Shown here: positions 18,684 through 26,744 of the stretch, piece by piece | Layout: the number at the start of each line of letters is the position of its first letter | Position numbering within the stretch: position 1 is the first letter of the stretch | DNA from: Bacteroidales bacterium | GTDB lineage: Bacteria; Bacteroidota; Bacteroidia; Bacteroidales; F082 | Length of the DNA: 64,000 nucleotides | Reading direction: 5' to 3' | NCBI GenBank assembly: GCA_023229245.1 | Contig: JALNZU010000011.1 | Coordinates: 1 to 64,000, forward strand | Made by a program: the position numbers and the translations under genes | Notes under the pieces: generated by a model | Databases searched by the model: none | The model's input: only the letters and a program-made list of their open reading frames with translations | Told to the model about the DNA's origin: nothing

Positions 18684-19742
18684 TCATTTTGTCTCCGAAT
18701 AAAAACGCTGTCGCTTCCAGATGATCGCAATCACAAATGGTGCTCCTATCAATGATGTGATGGAATTAATCGGCAAGCTGCCGTCAAATCCTGGTAACCG
18801 TGCGATGAGGTTACAAAAAAGAGCTAATGAAGCGCCCATTATCACTGATGATGGCAACAGTATTCTATGGTCAGCAGATTTGGTCATATTACGTGCCAGA
18901 TGAGGTACAGCAAGTCCGATAAAAGCTATTGGACCTGCATAAGCTGTAACGGCTGCAGTAAGCAAGCCTGCAATGACTAATATCCATCTCTGGTATAGTT
19001 TGGTGTTCAATCCAAGATTTTCTGCATACCGGTCGCCAAGCAGAAGCAGGTTCAATGGCTTGATAAACAAAAATGAAACTGCCAACAGCATTCCGTTAAC
19101 AAGACTGAAGAATAGCAATTGTTGCTGTCCTACATTAGAAAAGCTACCCATCCCCCATATGACGAATGCCTGAAGGTCTTCTTTCTGGCTGAAATATTTA
19201 ATAATACCTACTATGGCACTAGTAAAGTATGCAATCATGATACCGGCTATCAGCAGGCTGGTCATTCCACTCAACCGCTTGCTCAGCATAGTTATCAATG
19301 TGAGAACGAGTAATGATCCTAATGCTGCTGAAGCGATCACTCCTATATGCCGTGCCCATCCGAAATGGATCAGCGCATGCCCGGATATCTGGCCTGTTGC
19401 CATCAGCAGTAGTGCTACTCCAAGGCTGGCACCAGAGCTTATCCCTAAGATAGAAGGATCGGCTAAAGGATTTTTAAACAGGGTCTGCATCATCAGACCT
19501 GCCACAGCTAAACCGGCACCGGCAAAAACAGCCGTAATAGATTGGGGGATACGAAATTGATGAATGATCATAAAAGTAGAAGGACTCCCTCCTTCCCTAC
19601 CCGATAAGACCGTCCATAACTCAGAGAGAGTGATAGGTACTGATCCAAAAACCAGGTTCATAAACAACAACAATACCAATGCCGCCAGCGACAATAGATA
19701 TATCTTCCATGCACCTGATTTGTAAGGAGTTAAACCTCTCAT
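18684..19742 (-). CDS. FecCD/BtuC-type ABC importer permease
   Basis: This 352-residue inner-membrane protein has about ten hydrophobic helices. Family features include FRIPQSITAVFAGAGLAVAG near the N-terminus, NPLADPSILGISSGA, and GPIAFIGLAVPHLARN in the cytoplasmic coupling region. Partners are the solute-binding lipoprotein just upstream (one base between stop and start) and the ATPase downstream. The family moves iron siderophores, haem or vitamin B12. No TonB receptor or cobalamin riboswitch lies nearby, so the substrate remains open. Confidence 0.92.
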   Translation of the reverse strand: MRGLTPYKSGAWKIYLLSLAALVLLLFMNLVFGSVPITLSELWTVLSGREGGSPSTFMIIHQFRIPQSITAVFAGAGLAVAGLMMQTLFKNPLADPSILGISSGASLGVALLLMATGQISGHALIHFGWARHIGVIASAALGSLLVLTLITMLSKRLSGMTSLLIAGIMIAYFTSAIVGIIKYFSQKEDLQAFVIWGMGSFSNVGQQQLLFFSLVNGMLLAVSFLFIKPLNLLLLGDRYAENLGLNTKLYQRWILVIAGLLTAAVTAYAGPIAFIGLAVPHLARNMTKSADHRILLPSSVIMGASLALFCNLIARLPGFDGSLPINSITSLIGAPFVIAIIWKRQRFYSETK

Positions 19743-19743
19743 C

Positions 19744-20880
19744 TTAATCCAATAGTTTATGATATACAGCTATATGTTCAGGTAATAAATCGGGGTGAAA
19801 GACAGCAATGAAATCGGCTAAAAGCCAATGAGGATGTAATGGACTTTCCTCAAAATATGCGCTTTCGGTCGTATTACAAAAAATAATCTTGCGATTTTTA
19901 AAAGCAGCAAAGCCGCTATATATCTCATTTTCTTTGGCTAACTGCTCGTAGCTGTAGGTTCGGGCTGCTTGTGCTATTCGCCAGTAATCTGCTTCTACCG
20001 ACCGTTGAATGATCACCTCTATATCTAAAGGTACGCTGGCTGTTCCGGGTATGTCGGCAAACAGGTAATCAGCGCCTGCATCATTAAAGATCTGTGCCAT
20101 ATAGCTCTGTCCGGCAGGGATATACCATTGGCCTGAAAAAAATTTATCTGCAAATACGGTCGGACGATTTGTAACAGAAGAGGCGACCAATTCCTTGAGC
20201 CGATTGTATTCCTTTGCTATTGAAAAGAAAATGCTGTCAGCTTTGGCCTGACATCCGCTTAACAAACCTATTAACCGAATCCATTCAGCTCTACCAAGCG
20301 GATCGGACTCATAATAATCCGTCCAGGCTAACAAGGGAAAGCCTGCTAACAAGAGCTGTGAAGGAAGCCCTTGAGCATCAGGTGAAACTAAAATCAGATC
20401 AGGTTCTATATCTGCCAATAGTTCAAGTTTATAATTGGCATCATAGGCTACTTCTATCACCTTGCCTTCATTCAACAATGTCTTCATCAGTGTATTTTTT
20501 ACAAAACCAGCTTCAGAGATACCTTTTATTATCTCAGCCTTCCCGAATTGTATCAAAGGCCCCCATTGTGTAGCTGAAAGTGTAACTACTCGCCTAATAG
20601 TATCCAAGACCAAATCAGGATATGACACAGCTTCCGATACATGTTCTCCGGAGCCTAACACACATTTTTGTAACACCTTACCCGGTTCATATGGGTCATA
20701 GATAAATATCTGTGTGCCCTCCTCATTTTGTTCTACCTTAAAGCCTTTTGCATATACCGGAAAAGCAGTATGGTCCATAGGATTGCTTACTGTTTCCGTT
20801 TGTTTACCAGAGTTACAGGATGACCACACGATACTGCAAATCATCCATATGCCCAAAGCCCCAAATAAGCGTTTGATCAT
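19744..20880 (-). CDS. Solute-binding lipoprotein of a BtuF/FecB-type importer
   Basis: This is a class III periplasmic binding protein, consistent with a long backbone helix between two lobes. With the ATG at 20880 (378 residues) the signal peptide ends at a lipobox with Cys22 (WSSC). Two more in-frame ATGs lie up to nine codons upstream (20886, 20907). The conserved lobe sequences include DLILVSPDAQGLPSQLL and ADYLFADIPGT. It would deliver the ligand to the permease encoded one base downstream. Iron chelate, haem and cobalamin are all possible ligands. Confidence 0.85.
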   Translation of the reverse strand: MIKRLFGALGIWMICSIVWSSCNSGKQTETVSNPMDHTAFPVYAKGFKVEQNEEGTQIFIYDPYEPGKVLQKCVLGSGEHVSEAVSYPDLVLDTIRRVVTLSATQWGPLIQFGKAEIIKGISEAGFVKNTLMKTLLNEGKVIEVAYDANYKLELLADIEPDLILVSPDAQGLPSQLLLAGFPLLAWTDYYESDPLGRAEWIRLIGLLSGCQAKADSIFFSIAKEYNRLKELVASSVTNRPTVFADKFFSGQWYIPAGQSYMAQIFNDAGADYLFADIPGTASVPLDIEVIIQRSVEADYWRIAQAARTYSYEQLAKENEIYSGFAAFKNRKIIFCNTTESAYFEESPLHPHWLLADFIAVFHPDLLPEHIAVYHKLLD

Positions 20881-20911
20881 GGACATAATAAAGATCAAAT
20901 TATCCAATTCT

Positions 20912-21298
20912 TTATAATATATCTAAGGCAAACCCATCACGTTCCAGCAATAGTATAGAATTTTGCGGGACTATATAATATCGTTCATCCATATAATGTA
21001 TTTCGATTGCCCCTTTTTGCAGAAATATAGCCAAGTCGCCTGTCTTTGCCTGTAAGGGAAGATATTTCGCCTCTTCGGGTTTTTGTTTCCATGGTTCGGA
21101 TTCTTCATCTGACATAATAGGAATGGGATAGCCAGGTCCCACTTTAACTACATATCCCGACTGTATCACTTCTTTTTCGCTATAGCCCGGAGGCAGGAAA
21201 AGGCCGCTGCGGGTTTTATCCGGATTTGTCTTGGGCTTGATCAAAACCCTATCCCCTACTACTATGAGTTTTGAGAGCTTATCTTTAGTGTCATTCAT
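20912..21298 (-). CDS. GroES-like co-chaperonin family protein, enlarged
   Basis: At 128 residues this exceeds the usual ~95-residue GroES. The start GDRVLIKPKTNPDKTRSGLFLP and GYVVKVGPG match the GroES fold. The end GDLAIFLQKGAIEIHYMDERYYIV matches its last strands. Between them (about residues 55-85) is an insert rich in Pro, Glu and Lys. The mobile-loop region that contacts GroEL retains SGLFLPPG. No groEL is adjacent; instead the gene leads an operon with an ABC importer. It may be a specialised co-chaperonin or a GroES-fold protein without chaperonin partner. Confidence 0.75.
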   Translation of the reverse strand: MNDTKDKLSKLIVVGDRVLIKPKTNPDKTRSGLFLPPGYSEKEVIQSGYVVKVGPGYPIPIMSDEESEPWKQKPEEAKYLPLQAKTGDLAIFLQKGAIEIHYMDERYYIVPQNSILLLERDGFALDIL

Positions 21299-21323
21299 AA
21301 ATAAGGAGGCGTTTACTATCGGT

Positions 21324-21331
21324 CAAAAATA
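21324..21331 (-). promoter_or_regulatory. Candidate -7 element for the GroES-like/ABC importer operon
   Basis: The minus strand reads TATTTTTG, about 25 bases before the GroES-like start codon. The -33 element is not clear. Confidence 0.4.
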
Positions 21332-21373
21332 CAAAATCAAAGGCTCGAAAACTGACTAAGTCCAAATTATAGG

Positions 21374-21381
21374 TATTTTTG
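21374..21381 (+). promoter_or_regulatory. Candidate -7 element for the mutL-rhomboid operon
   Basis: TATTTTTG fits TAnnTTTG, and the sequence 19 bases upstream is CTG rather than TTG. The leader would be about 180 bases. No riboswitch fold is recognised in 21382-21563. Confidence 0.4.
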
Positions 21382-21563
21382 CCTGTGGATTAAATTAAAT
21401 TGTTAAACGAAACAGGCTAAAGATATGGCATAGATATAAACCTGTTAACATATAGTTTCTTTTATGATGATATGTTTAAAAGTTTATAGAAATGCAAGGT
21501 AGTTCCACAGGATTCAAAGTTTTGGAATTACGTTAACACTTGAAATCACAAAATCTTAATCAG

Positions 21564-21875
21564 ATGAAATTTATCATGTTTCGAACCAACAAGCCACGTA
21601 GGTTCAATTATCAGCCACGATATTATGATCCTGAAAAAGAGGCTTTGGAAAGGCGAAAAGCAGAGATGGGGTTGCAATCAAAGCTTACCGAGCAGGAAAA
21701 GCTTCGTTTAAAGATCAGGTCGCGTTGGCATCAGGATACCGAGCCGGGTACATTCAAAGGCTACAAACGGCTTTCGATGCTGATATATGCCATTGTGATC
21801 TTATCAGGACTGTATCTGATCTTTATGACTGATATGATAGATAATTTACTAACGGCTTTTGGTGTAGGCAAGTAA
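21564..21875 (+). CDS. Small basic protein with one C-terminal membrane helix
   Basis: From the ATG at 21564 the protein has 103 residues. The first ~70 are highly charged (RTNKPRRFNYQPRYYDPEKE, then KLTEQEKLRLKIRSRW) and one hydrophobic helix follows (LIYAIVILSGLYLIF). An upstream TTG at 21540 or an ATG at 21576 are alternative starts. It lies 20 bases before mutL and is probably co-transcribed. I recognise no family function; it may be a Bacteroidota-specific membrane protein. Confidence 0.65.
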   Translation: MKFIMFRTNKPRRFNYQPRYYDPEKEALERRKAEMGLQSKLTEQEKLRLKIRSRWHQDTEPGTFKGYKRLSMLIYAIVILSGLYLIFMTDMIDNLLTAFGVGK

Positions 21876-21895
21876 GTGAGGGATGATAGTATATT

Positions 21896-23719
21896 ATGAG
21901 TGATATCATTAAACTACTGCCTGATTCGGTAGCTAATCAGATTGCAGCCGGCGAGGTGATCCAACGTCCGGCTTCCGTTGTCAAGGAGCTATTAGAAAAC
22001 GCCATTGATGCCGGGGCCAGTCAGATAGACTTAGTGATACGCGATGCGGGAAAAAGTCTGATACAGCTTACCGACAACGGCAGTGGCATGTCGGTAACGG
22101 ATGCGCGTATGGCTTTTGAAAGGCATGCTACATCTAAGATCAACAAGGCCGATGATCTTTTTGCCATCCGTACTATGGGGTTTCGGGGCGAAGCATTAGC
22201 AAGCATAGCAGCTATCGCACAGGTTGAATTAAAAACCCGTACACATGACAGTGAATACGGCACACTGATTCGAATTGAAGGTTCGGTAGTCAAATCACAG
22301 GAAGTGAATGTGTGCCAGCCTGGCACTAGTTTTTCTGTAAAAAATCTTTTCTTCAACGTGCCGGCCCGCCGAAACTTTCTGAAGTCCCCAACTGCCGAGA
22401 TGCGTCATATTTTAGAAGAGTTTCACAGGGTAAGCCTGATCCATCCGGAGATAGGATTTACGCTGGTGCATAACGACAAAGAGATTTTTTACCTGATGAG
22501 TGGCAGTTTGAAGCAACGCATCGTAGCTTTGTTGGGCAATGTATATAATGAACGGCTGTTACATGTCAGTCAGCGCACCGAGACTATGTCTGTCGAAGGA
22601 TTTATTGTGAAAGCAGAGTTTGCGCGTAAGACCCGAGGTGAACAGTATTTCTTTGTCAACAAACGTTTTATCAAACATCCTTATCTACATCATGCGGTAG
22701 AGAATGCGTATCAGGAGCTACTGCCACGCGACAGCTTCCCGAGTTATTTTCTTCATATAGAGATAGACCCTTCTAACATTGATATTAATATTCATCCTAC
22801 CAAGACAGAGGTTAATTTTCAGGATACCCGTTTAGTTTATGCCGTGATCCATGCCGCCATCAAAAAAACATTAGGACAGTTCAGCTTGAGTCCTCGCCTT
22901 GATTTCGACAGTGGAGAGGCTGAGCTGAATGTGGACTTCGGTGAAATAAGCCGTGCAGGGCGGCCTGTAACCCGTCCTGAAATTACTGTAAACCCAGAAT
23001 ATAATCCGTTCACCAACCCAATACCTGTCAATCAGGAATGGCAAAAAAAACAGGAAATTCCTACTGAAAACTGGAGACTGTTTTACGAGCGCCAAAAAAC
23101 AAAAGAGGAACAGTCCGAAGCCGAAGAAAAAACCAGACCTGAAAGGCATGAGGTAGTCCGATTGCTTCAGATACAAAACAGTTTTATCATCACACCGGTT
23201 AAATCGGGTTTGCTTGTGATTGATCAATATCTCGCACATTGGCGTATCTTATATGAACGGTATATGAAGCAGTTGGATACACTAAGGATGGGTTCTCAAC
23301 AGGAGCTTTTCCCACAAACTATTCAACTGAATGCTGGTGATGCCGAGTTGTTAGTTAATTTGTTGCCCGATCTGATGCTGTTAGGCTTCAGCATTGAGAC
23401 CATGGGAAGCCGTACTTTCGTGGTTAACGGCACACCGGAAGGTGTTACCGATAGAGATATTACTGCTATGATTGAGCATATACTCGAGATGTACAAAATC
23501 AATCAAACCGATCTGCAACTAAGCAGCAAGCAGAATCTGGCCCGATCTCTATCCGCCAGTTTAGCGGTGAAACACGGTCAGCAGCTTAGCGATTCGGAGA
23601 TGAATGCACTTATTGACCAGCTGTTTGCATGTGAGATACCACAACTTGCTCCTGATGGCACCAAACTTTTCAACACATTAACTACAGAACAAATCCAACA
23701 ATTTATTAAACAAGCTTAA
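21896..23719 (+). CDS. mutL: DNA mismatch repair protein MutL, with degraded endonuclease motifs
   Basis: MutL couples mismatch recognition by MutS to strand removal. The N-terminal GHKL ATPase is intact: ENAIDAGA, DNGSGM, ERHATSKI and GFRGEALASIA. In the C-terminal dimerisation domain the usual metal-binding motif DQHAxxExxxxE reads DQYLAHWRILYE (443-454): the His and first Glu are replaced by Tyr445 and Trp449. The late CPHGRP motif reads APDGTK (585-590), and the ACRxAI-type Cys is missing. This suggests loss of nicking activity while dimerisation remains. At 607 residues the length is normal. The frame is uninterrupted and it sits in a normal operon, so it is not a pseudogene. Confidence 0.93.
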   Translation: MSDIIKLLPDSVANQIAAGEVIQRPASVVKELLENAIDAGASQIDLVIRDAGKSLIQLTDNGSGMSVTDARMAFERHATSKINKADDLFAIRTMGFRGEALASIAAIAQVELKTRTHDSEYGTLIRIEGSVVKSQEVNVCQPGTSFSVKNLFFNVPARRNFLKSPTAEMRHILEEFHRVSLIHPEIGFTLVHNDKEIFYLMSGSLKQRIVALLGNVYNERLLHVSQRTETMSVEGFIVKAEFARKTRGEQYFFVNKRFIKHPYLHHAVENAYQELLPRDSFPSYFLHIEIDPSNIDINIHPTKTEVNFQDTRLVYAVIHAAIKKTLGQFSLSPRLDFDSGEAELNVDFGEISRAGRPVTRPEITVNPEYNPFTNPIPVNQEWQKKQEIPTENWRLFYERQKTKEEQSEAEEKTRPERHEVVRLLQIQNSFIITPVKSGLLVIDQYLAHWRILYERYMKQLDTLRMGSQQELFPQTIQLNAGDAELLVNLLPDLMLLGFSIETMGSRTFVVNGTPEGVTDRDITAMIEHILEMYKINQTDLQLSSKQNLARSLSASLAVKHGQQLSDSEMNALIDQLFACEIPQLAPDGTKLFNTLTTEQIQQFIKQA

Positions 23720-23728
23720 TCACTATTT

Positions 23729-24580
23729 ATGACGCAAATACGGCCCAGTGGCTTTCAATTACTGCCTCCCGTTGTAAAAAACTTGTTGATCATCAATGGG
23801 TTATTCTTTCTTGCCACTATCTCACTTGAAACTGCATTTCATATCGACCTGACCAAAATATTGGGATTGCACTTCGTTGCTGCTACTGATTTCAAACCAT
23901 ACCAGTTCATCACCTATATGTTTATGCATGGAGGCTTCACGCATATTTTGTTTAATATGTTTGCGCTTTGGATGTTTGGCAATACCTTAGAAAACATATG
24001 GGGTGGGAAACGATTTCTTATCTTTTATATGATTACCGGTATTGGAGCAGGTATTACCTATACGGTTTGGATATATTTTCAGATGCGTCCCGACCTTCAA
24101 AGTATGGATGCCTTTCTGCTAAGCCGTAACTTAGATGAGCTGAGTGCATTGATTGGCACACACGAATTTATGATCAATAAATTCTCGGGTCAGATATGGG
24201 TAGAGTTTCAAAGTTTTCAACAAACCATACGTCAAATCAATCTTGATCCTGAAAATCATGAAGCTCTTCATGCTGCCGTAAATTTTATTACTCATTATAA
24301 AGAGTACTATTTGAATCGTTCGATAGTTGTAGGTGCATCGGGTGCGGTTTATGGTATTTTGTTGGCTTTTGGGATGATGTTTCCCAATGCACTGATCTAT
24401 TTGTATTTTGCAATACCTATACGTGCTAAGTATTTTGTACTTATTTTTGGTGCGTTTGAGCTCTTCGAGGGGATACGCAACAGCCCGGGTAATAATATTG
24501 CCCATTTTGCCCACCTTGGAGGTATGATCTTCGGATTTTTTCTCATTCGTTACTGGAAAAAGAAAGGAGAGTTACACTGA
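23729..24580 (+). CDS. Rhomboid family intramembrane serine protease (first of two)
   Basis: This 283-residue membrane protein has a rhomboid core. The catalytic Ser204 lies in GASGAVYG and His262 in FAHLGG, and the conserved FMHGGFTHILFNMFALW lies in helix 2. Between helices 3 and 4 is a long loop (about residues 115-195) not found in short rhomboids such as GlpG. It starts nine bases after mutL and its stop overlaps the start of the second rhomboid by one base. Substrates are unknown. Confidence 0.9.
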   Translation: MTQIRPSGFQLLPPVVKNLLIINGLFFLATISLETAFHIDLTKILGLHFVAATDFKPYQFITYMFMHGGFTHILFNMFALWMFGNTLENIWGGKRFLIFYMITGIGAGITYTVWIYFQMRPDLQSMDAFLLSRNLDELSALIGTHEFMINKFSGQIWVEFQSFQQTIRQINLDPENHEALHAAVNFITHYKEYYLNRSIVVGASGAVYGILLAFGMMFPNALIYLYFAIPIRAKYFVLIFGAFELFEGIRNSPGNNIAHFAHLGGMIFGFFLIRYWKKKGELH

Positions 24581-25488
24581 TGTATCAATCATACGGACCA
24601 CGCCAACCTTTGGATGCCATACGAGATTTTTTTAAAAGACCTGCTATATTGCCCAGACTGATACTGATCAATCTGGCGGTATTCCTATTGGTGTACTTTA
24701 CAAACCTTGTTGTCTGGCTCTTTCAAATTGAATCGCCTAATGGTATTTCGTTTATAACTTATTGGTTGTCAGTACCGGCATCATTACCGGCATTAGTTTC
24801 CAGACCATGGAGCCTGATCAGCTATATGTTTTTGCACGAAGGTTTTTTTCATCTGCTATTCAATATGTGGATATTATATTTCGGAGGGATCATTTTTTTA
24901 CGTTATCTGAATGAACGGCAGATGTTAACGACTTATTTATTAGGCGGTCTGGCAGGTGCCTTGATGTATATCCTTGCATATAATATTTTTCCGGTTTTCA
25001 TATCCATAGCACCACAAGCGATCGCATTAGGCGCATCGGCATCAGTATTAGCTATATTGATCGCTATTGCTACTTATGTACCTGGGTACGTTGTCAATCT
25101 GTTCTTGTTAGGACCGGTGCGCCTAAAATATATAGCTATTGTATTGGTAGTGATAGATTTTTTCAGCATACAAGGTAGTAATCCGGGTGGACATATTGCA
25201 CATCTCGGAGGCGCTTTATATGGGTTTTTATTTGCCTTATCTTTAAAAAAACAAATAAGTTTACCAAAGATCAGAATGCCCAAATGGAGGAAAAAGAAAC
25301 TAAAAACAACCTATCGTAATCCAGCTAATTTTAATGAAAGGCCTTTAAGTGATGAAGAATATAACAGACGTAAAGTTGTTGAACAGCAAGAGATTGACGA
25401 GATATTAGATAAGGTTTCAAAATCGGGATATGACAGCCTGACAGCGCGGGAGAAAAAGATACTGTTTGGACAAAGCTCCAAATCGTGA
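24580..25488 (+). CDS. Rhomboid family intramembrane protease (second of two)
   Basis: This 302-residue paralogue has the rhomboid core with candidate Ser153 in GASASVLA and His208 in IAHLGGALYG. The residue after Ser is Ala instead of the usual Gly of GxSG; this variant is common enough in the family that activity is still plausible. The C-terminus adds a basic cytoplasmic tail (PKWRKKKLKTTYRNPANF) with an acidic end (DEILDKVSK). The tandem arrangement and one-base overlap suggest coordinated production and possibly a complex. Confidence 0.88.
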   Translation: MYQSYGPRQPLDAIRDFFKRPAILPRLILINLAVFLLVYFTNLVVWLFQIESPNGISFITYWLSVPASLPALVSRPWSLISYMFLHEGFFHLLFNMWILYFGGIIFLRYLNERQMLTTYLLGGLAGALMYILAYNIFPVFISIAPQAIALGASASVLAILIAIATYVPGYVVNLFLLGPVRLKYIAIVLVVIDFFSIQGSNPGGHIAHLGGALYGFLFALSLKKQISLPKIRMPKWRKKKLKTTYRNPANFNERPLSDEEYNRRKVVEQQEIDEILDKVSKSGYDSLTAREKKILFGQSSKS

Positions 25489-25501
25489 TTAGGAATACAA
25501 T

Positions 25502-26629
25502 ATGAAGTCGGGCACAATAAAATGGAGAAAATATCTCAGGTCTGTTTTTTCAGCCCTGATAACCCCCTTTATTCTCGCCTTAGGGATCATTCATCTAAAC
25601 TCATTGTCGGCCGCATGGATCAGTCCTGCACAGATACCATTACCGGCTGTTTTTGGATTGATATTTCCTTTTACCCTGGCAGCCCTGATCATCAGTATGC
25701 CGATATTGATCATAGTAAAGAGCAGATGGATTTGGATTCAGCTGATATTGATAGCAATCAGCATACCGGGTATGCTGAATTTCATTCATTTTCATCAGCC
25801 TGTGAACGAAGAAAGCACCTTATCTATTACCACATATAATTTACATGGGTACAGAGGCTTTAACTCAAAGCCCGAAGAAATGTCTCCAGTAATAGGGATC
25901 AATAGTTATTTGGCAGATAATTCACAGGATATCATTTGCTTACAAGAGTTTCGAGCCTGGTCGGGCAATCTTGAAGCAGATATTCAATCGGTAAAGCAGA
26001 TGACAGGTCTTAAGTATCACTATACTAATATGTACTGGGACAAAGGTGGGAAGCAAACCGATTCATATCTGATTATGAGCAGGTATCCTATAGTAAATCA
26101 AGGTGTTGTGAAGGCTTTCAATCAGCGTAATATAGGTGTGTATGCTGATATAGTTGTATCGGGACAAAGTATTCGTGTCTTTAGTATTCATTTAGCTTCT
26201 TTTGGGTTGGAGGAAGACCAGATTGCGATGATAGGTGAAGCAGCCAATATGGAAATGACAAAAGTGAAGACACATGGTCGTTCGCTTATCTCAAGGCTTA
26301 CTACTCATTTTGAGCTCAGGTATTTTGAATATGAGGCTTTAGTGCATTTGTTATCCAATTATTCAGGCCCCGTACTTGTTTGTGGTGATTTCAATGAGAC
26401 CCCAGCTTCATTTATCTATCGTACTATGCGAAATTTGGGATATGCTGATACACATACGCAGACCGGTAATTATTTTGGTACAACCTATGGAGGTAAGCTA
26501 CCATTTCTGAGAATTGATTACGTATTTCATTCTAAAGACTTTATAGCTATCACTTCTGAAGTTGACCCATTGAACTGGTCGGATCATTATCCGCTCAGAG
26601 TTGGGGTAAAGCTTCAAACTTTTGATTAA
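25502..26629 (+). CDS. Membrane-anchored endonuclease/exonuclease/phosphatase family protein
   Basis: The N-terminal ~105 residues form about three hydrophobic helices, followed by an EEP-fold domain. Motifs are TYNLHGYRG, CLQEFRAW (metal-binding Glu), SIHLASFG, VCGDFNETP and SDHYPLRVG (catalytic Asp-His). The EEP fold hydrolyses phosphodiesters in DNA, sphingolipids or phosphoinositides. The topology places the catalytic domain outside the cytoplasm or on the membrane face, which makes a DNA-repair role less likely despite the mutL and uvrB neighbours. It lies 13 bases after the second rhomboid. Confidence 0.85.
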   Translation: MKSGTIKWRKYLRSVFSALITPFILALGIIHLNSLSAAWISPAQIPLPAVFGLIFPFTLAALIISMPILIIVKSRWIWIQLILIAISIPGMLNFIHFHQPVNEESTLSITTYNLHGYRGFNSKPEEMSPVIGINSYLADNSQDIICLQEFRAWSGNLEADIQSVKQMTGLKYHYTNMYWDKGGKQTDSYLIMSRYPIVNQGVVKAFNQRNIGVYADIVVSGQSIRVFSIHLASFGLEEDQIAMIGEAANMEMTKVKTHGRSLISRLTTHFELRYFEYEALVHLLSNYSGPVLVCGDFNETPASFIYRTMRNLGYADTHTQTGNYFGTTYGGKLPFLRIDYVFHSKDFIAITSEVDPLNWSDHYPLRVGVKLQTFD

Positions 26630-26744
26630 ATCATTTGTTGATGAGTTATATAGTAGTTTTCACTAATCAGATTTTCCCGTTCCTGCCTGATGGATTGGAT
26701 TTTATTTTTAATGATCATTTACAGTAAAGGAGTATAGCTTTCGC

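Noticed and set aside
21299..21563. Possible cobalamin riboswitch before the BtuF/FecB-type operon or mutL
   Set aside because: I searched for the B12-box core and the conserved flanking stems by eye and found neither.
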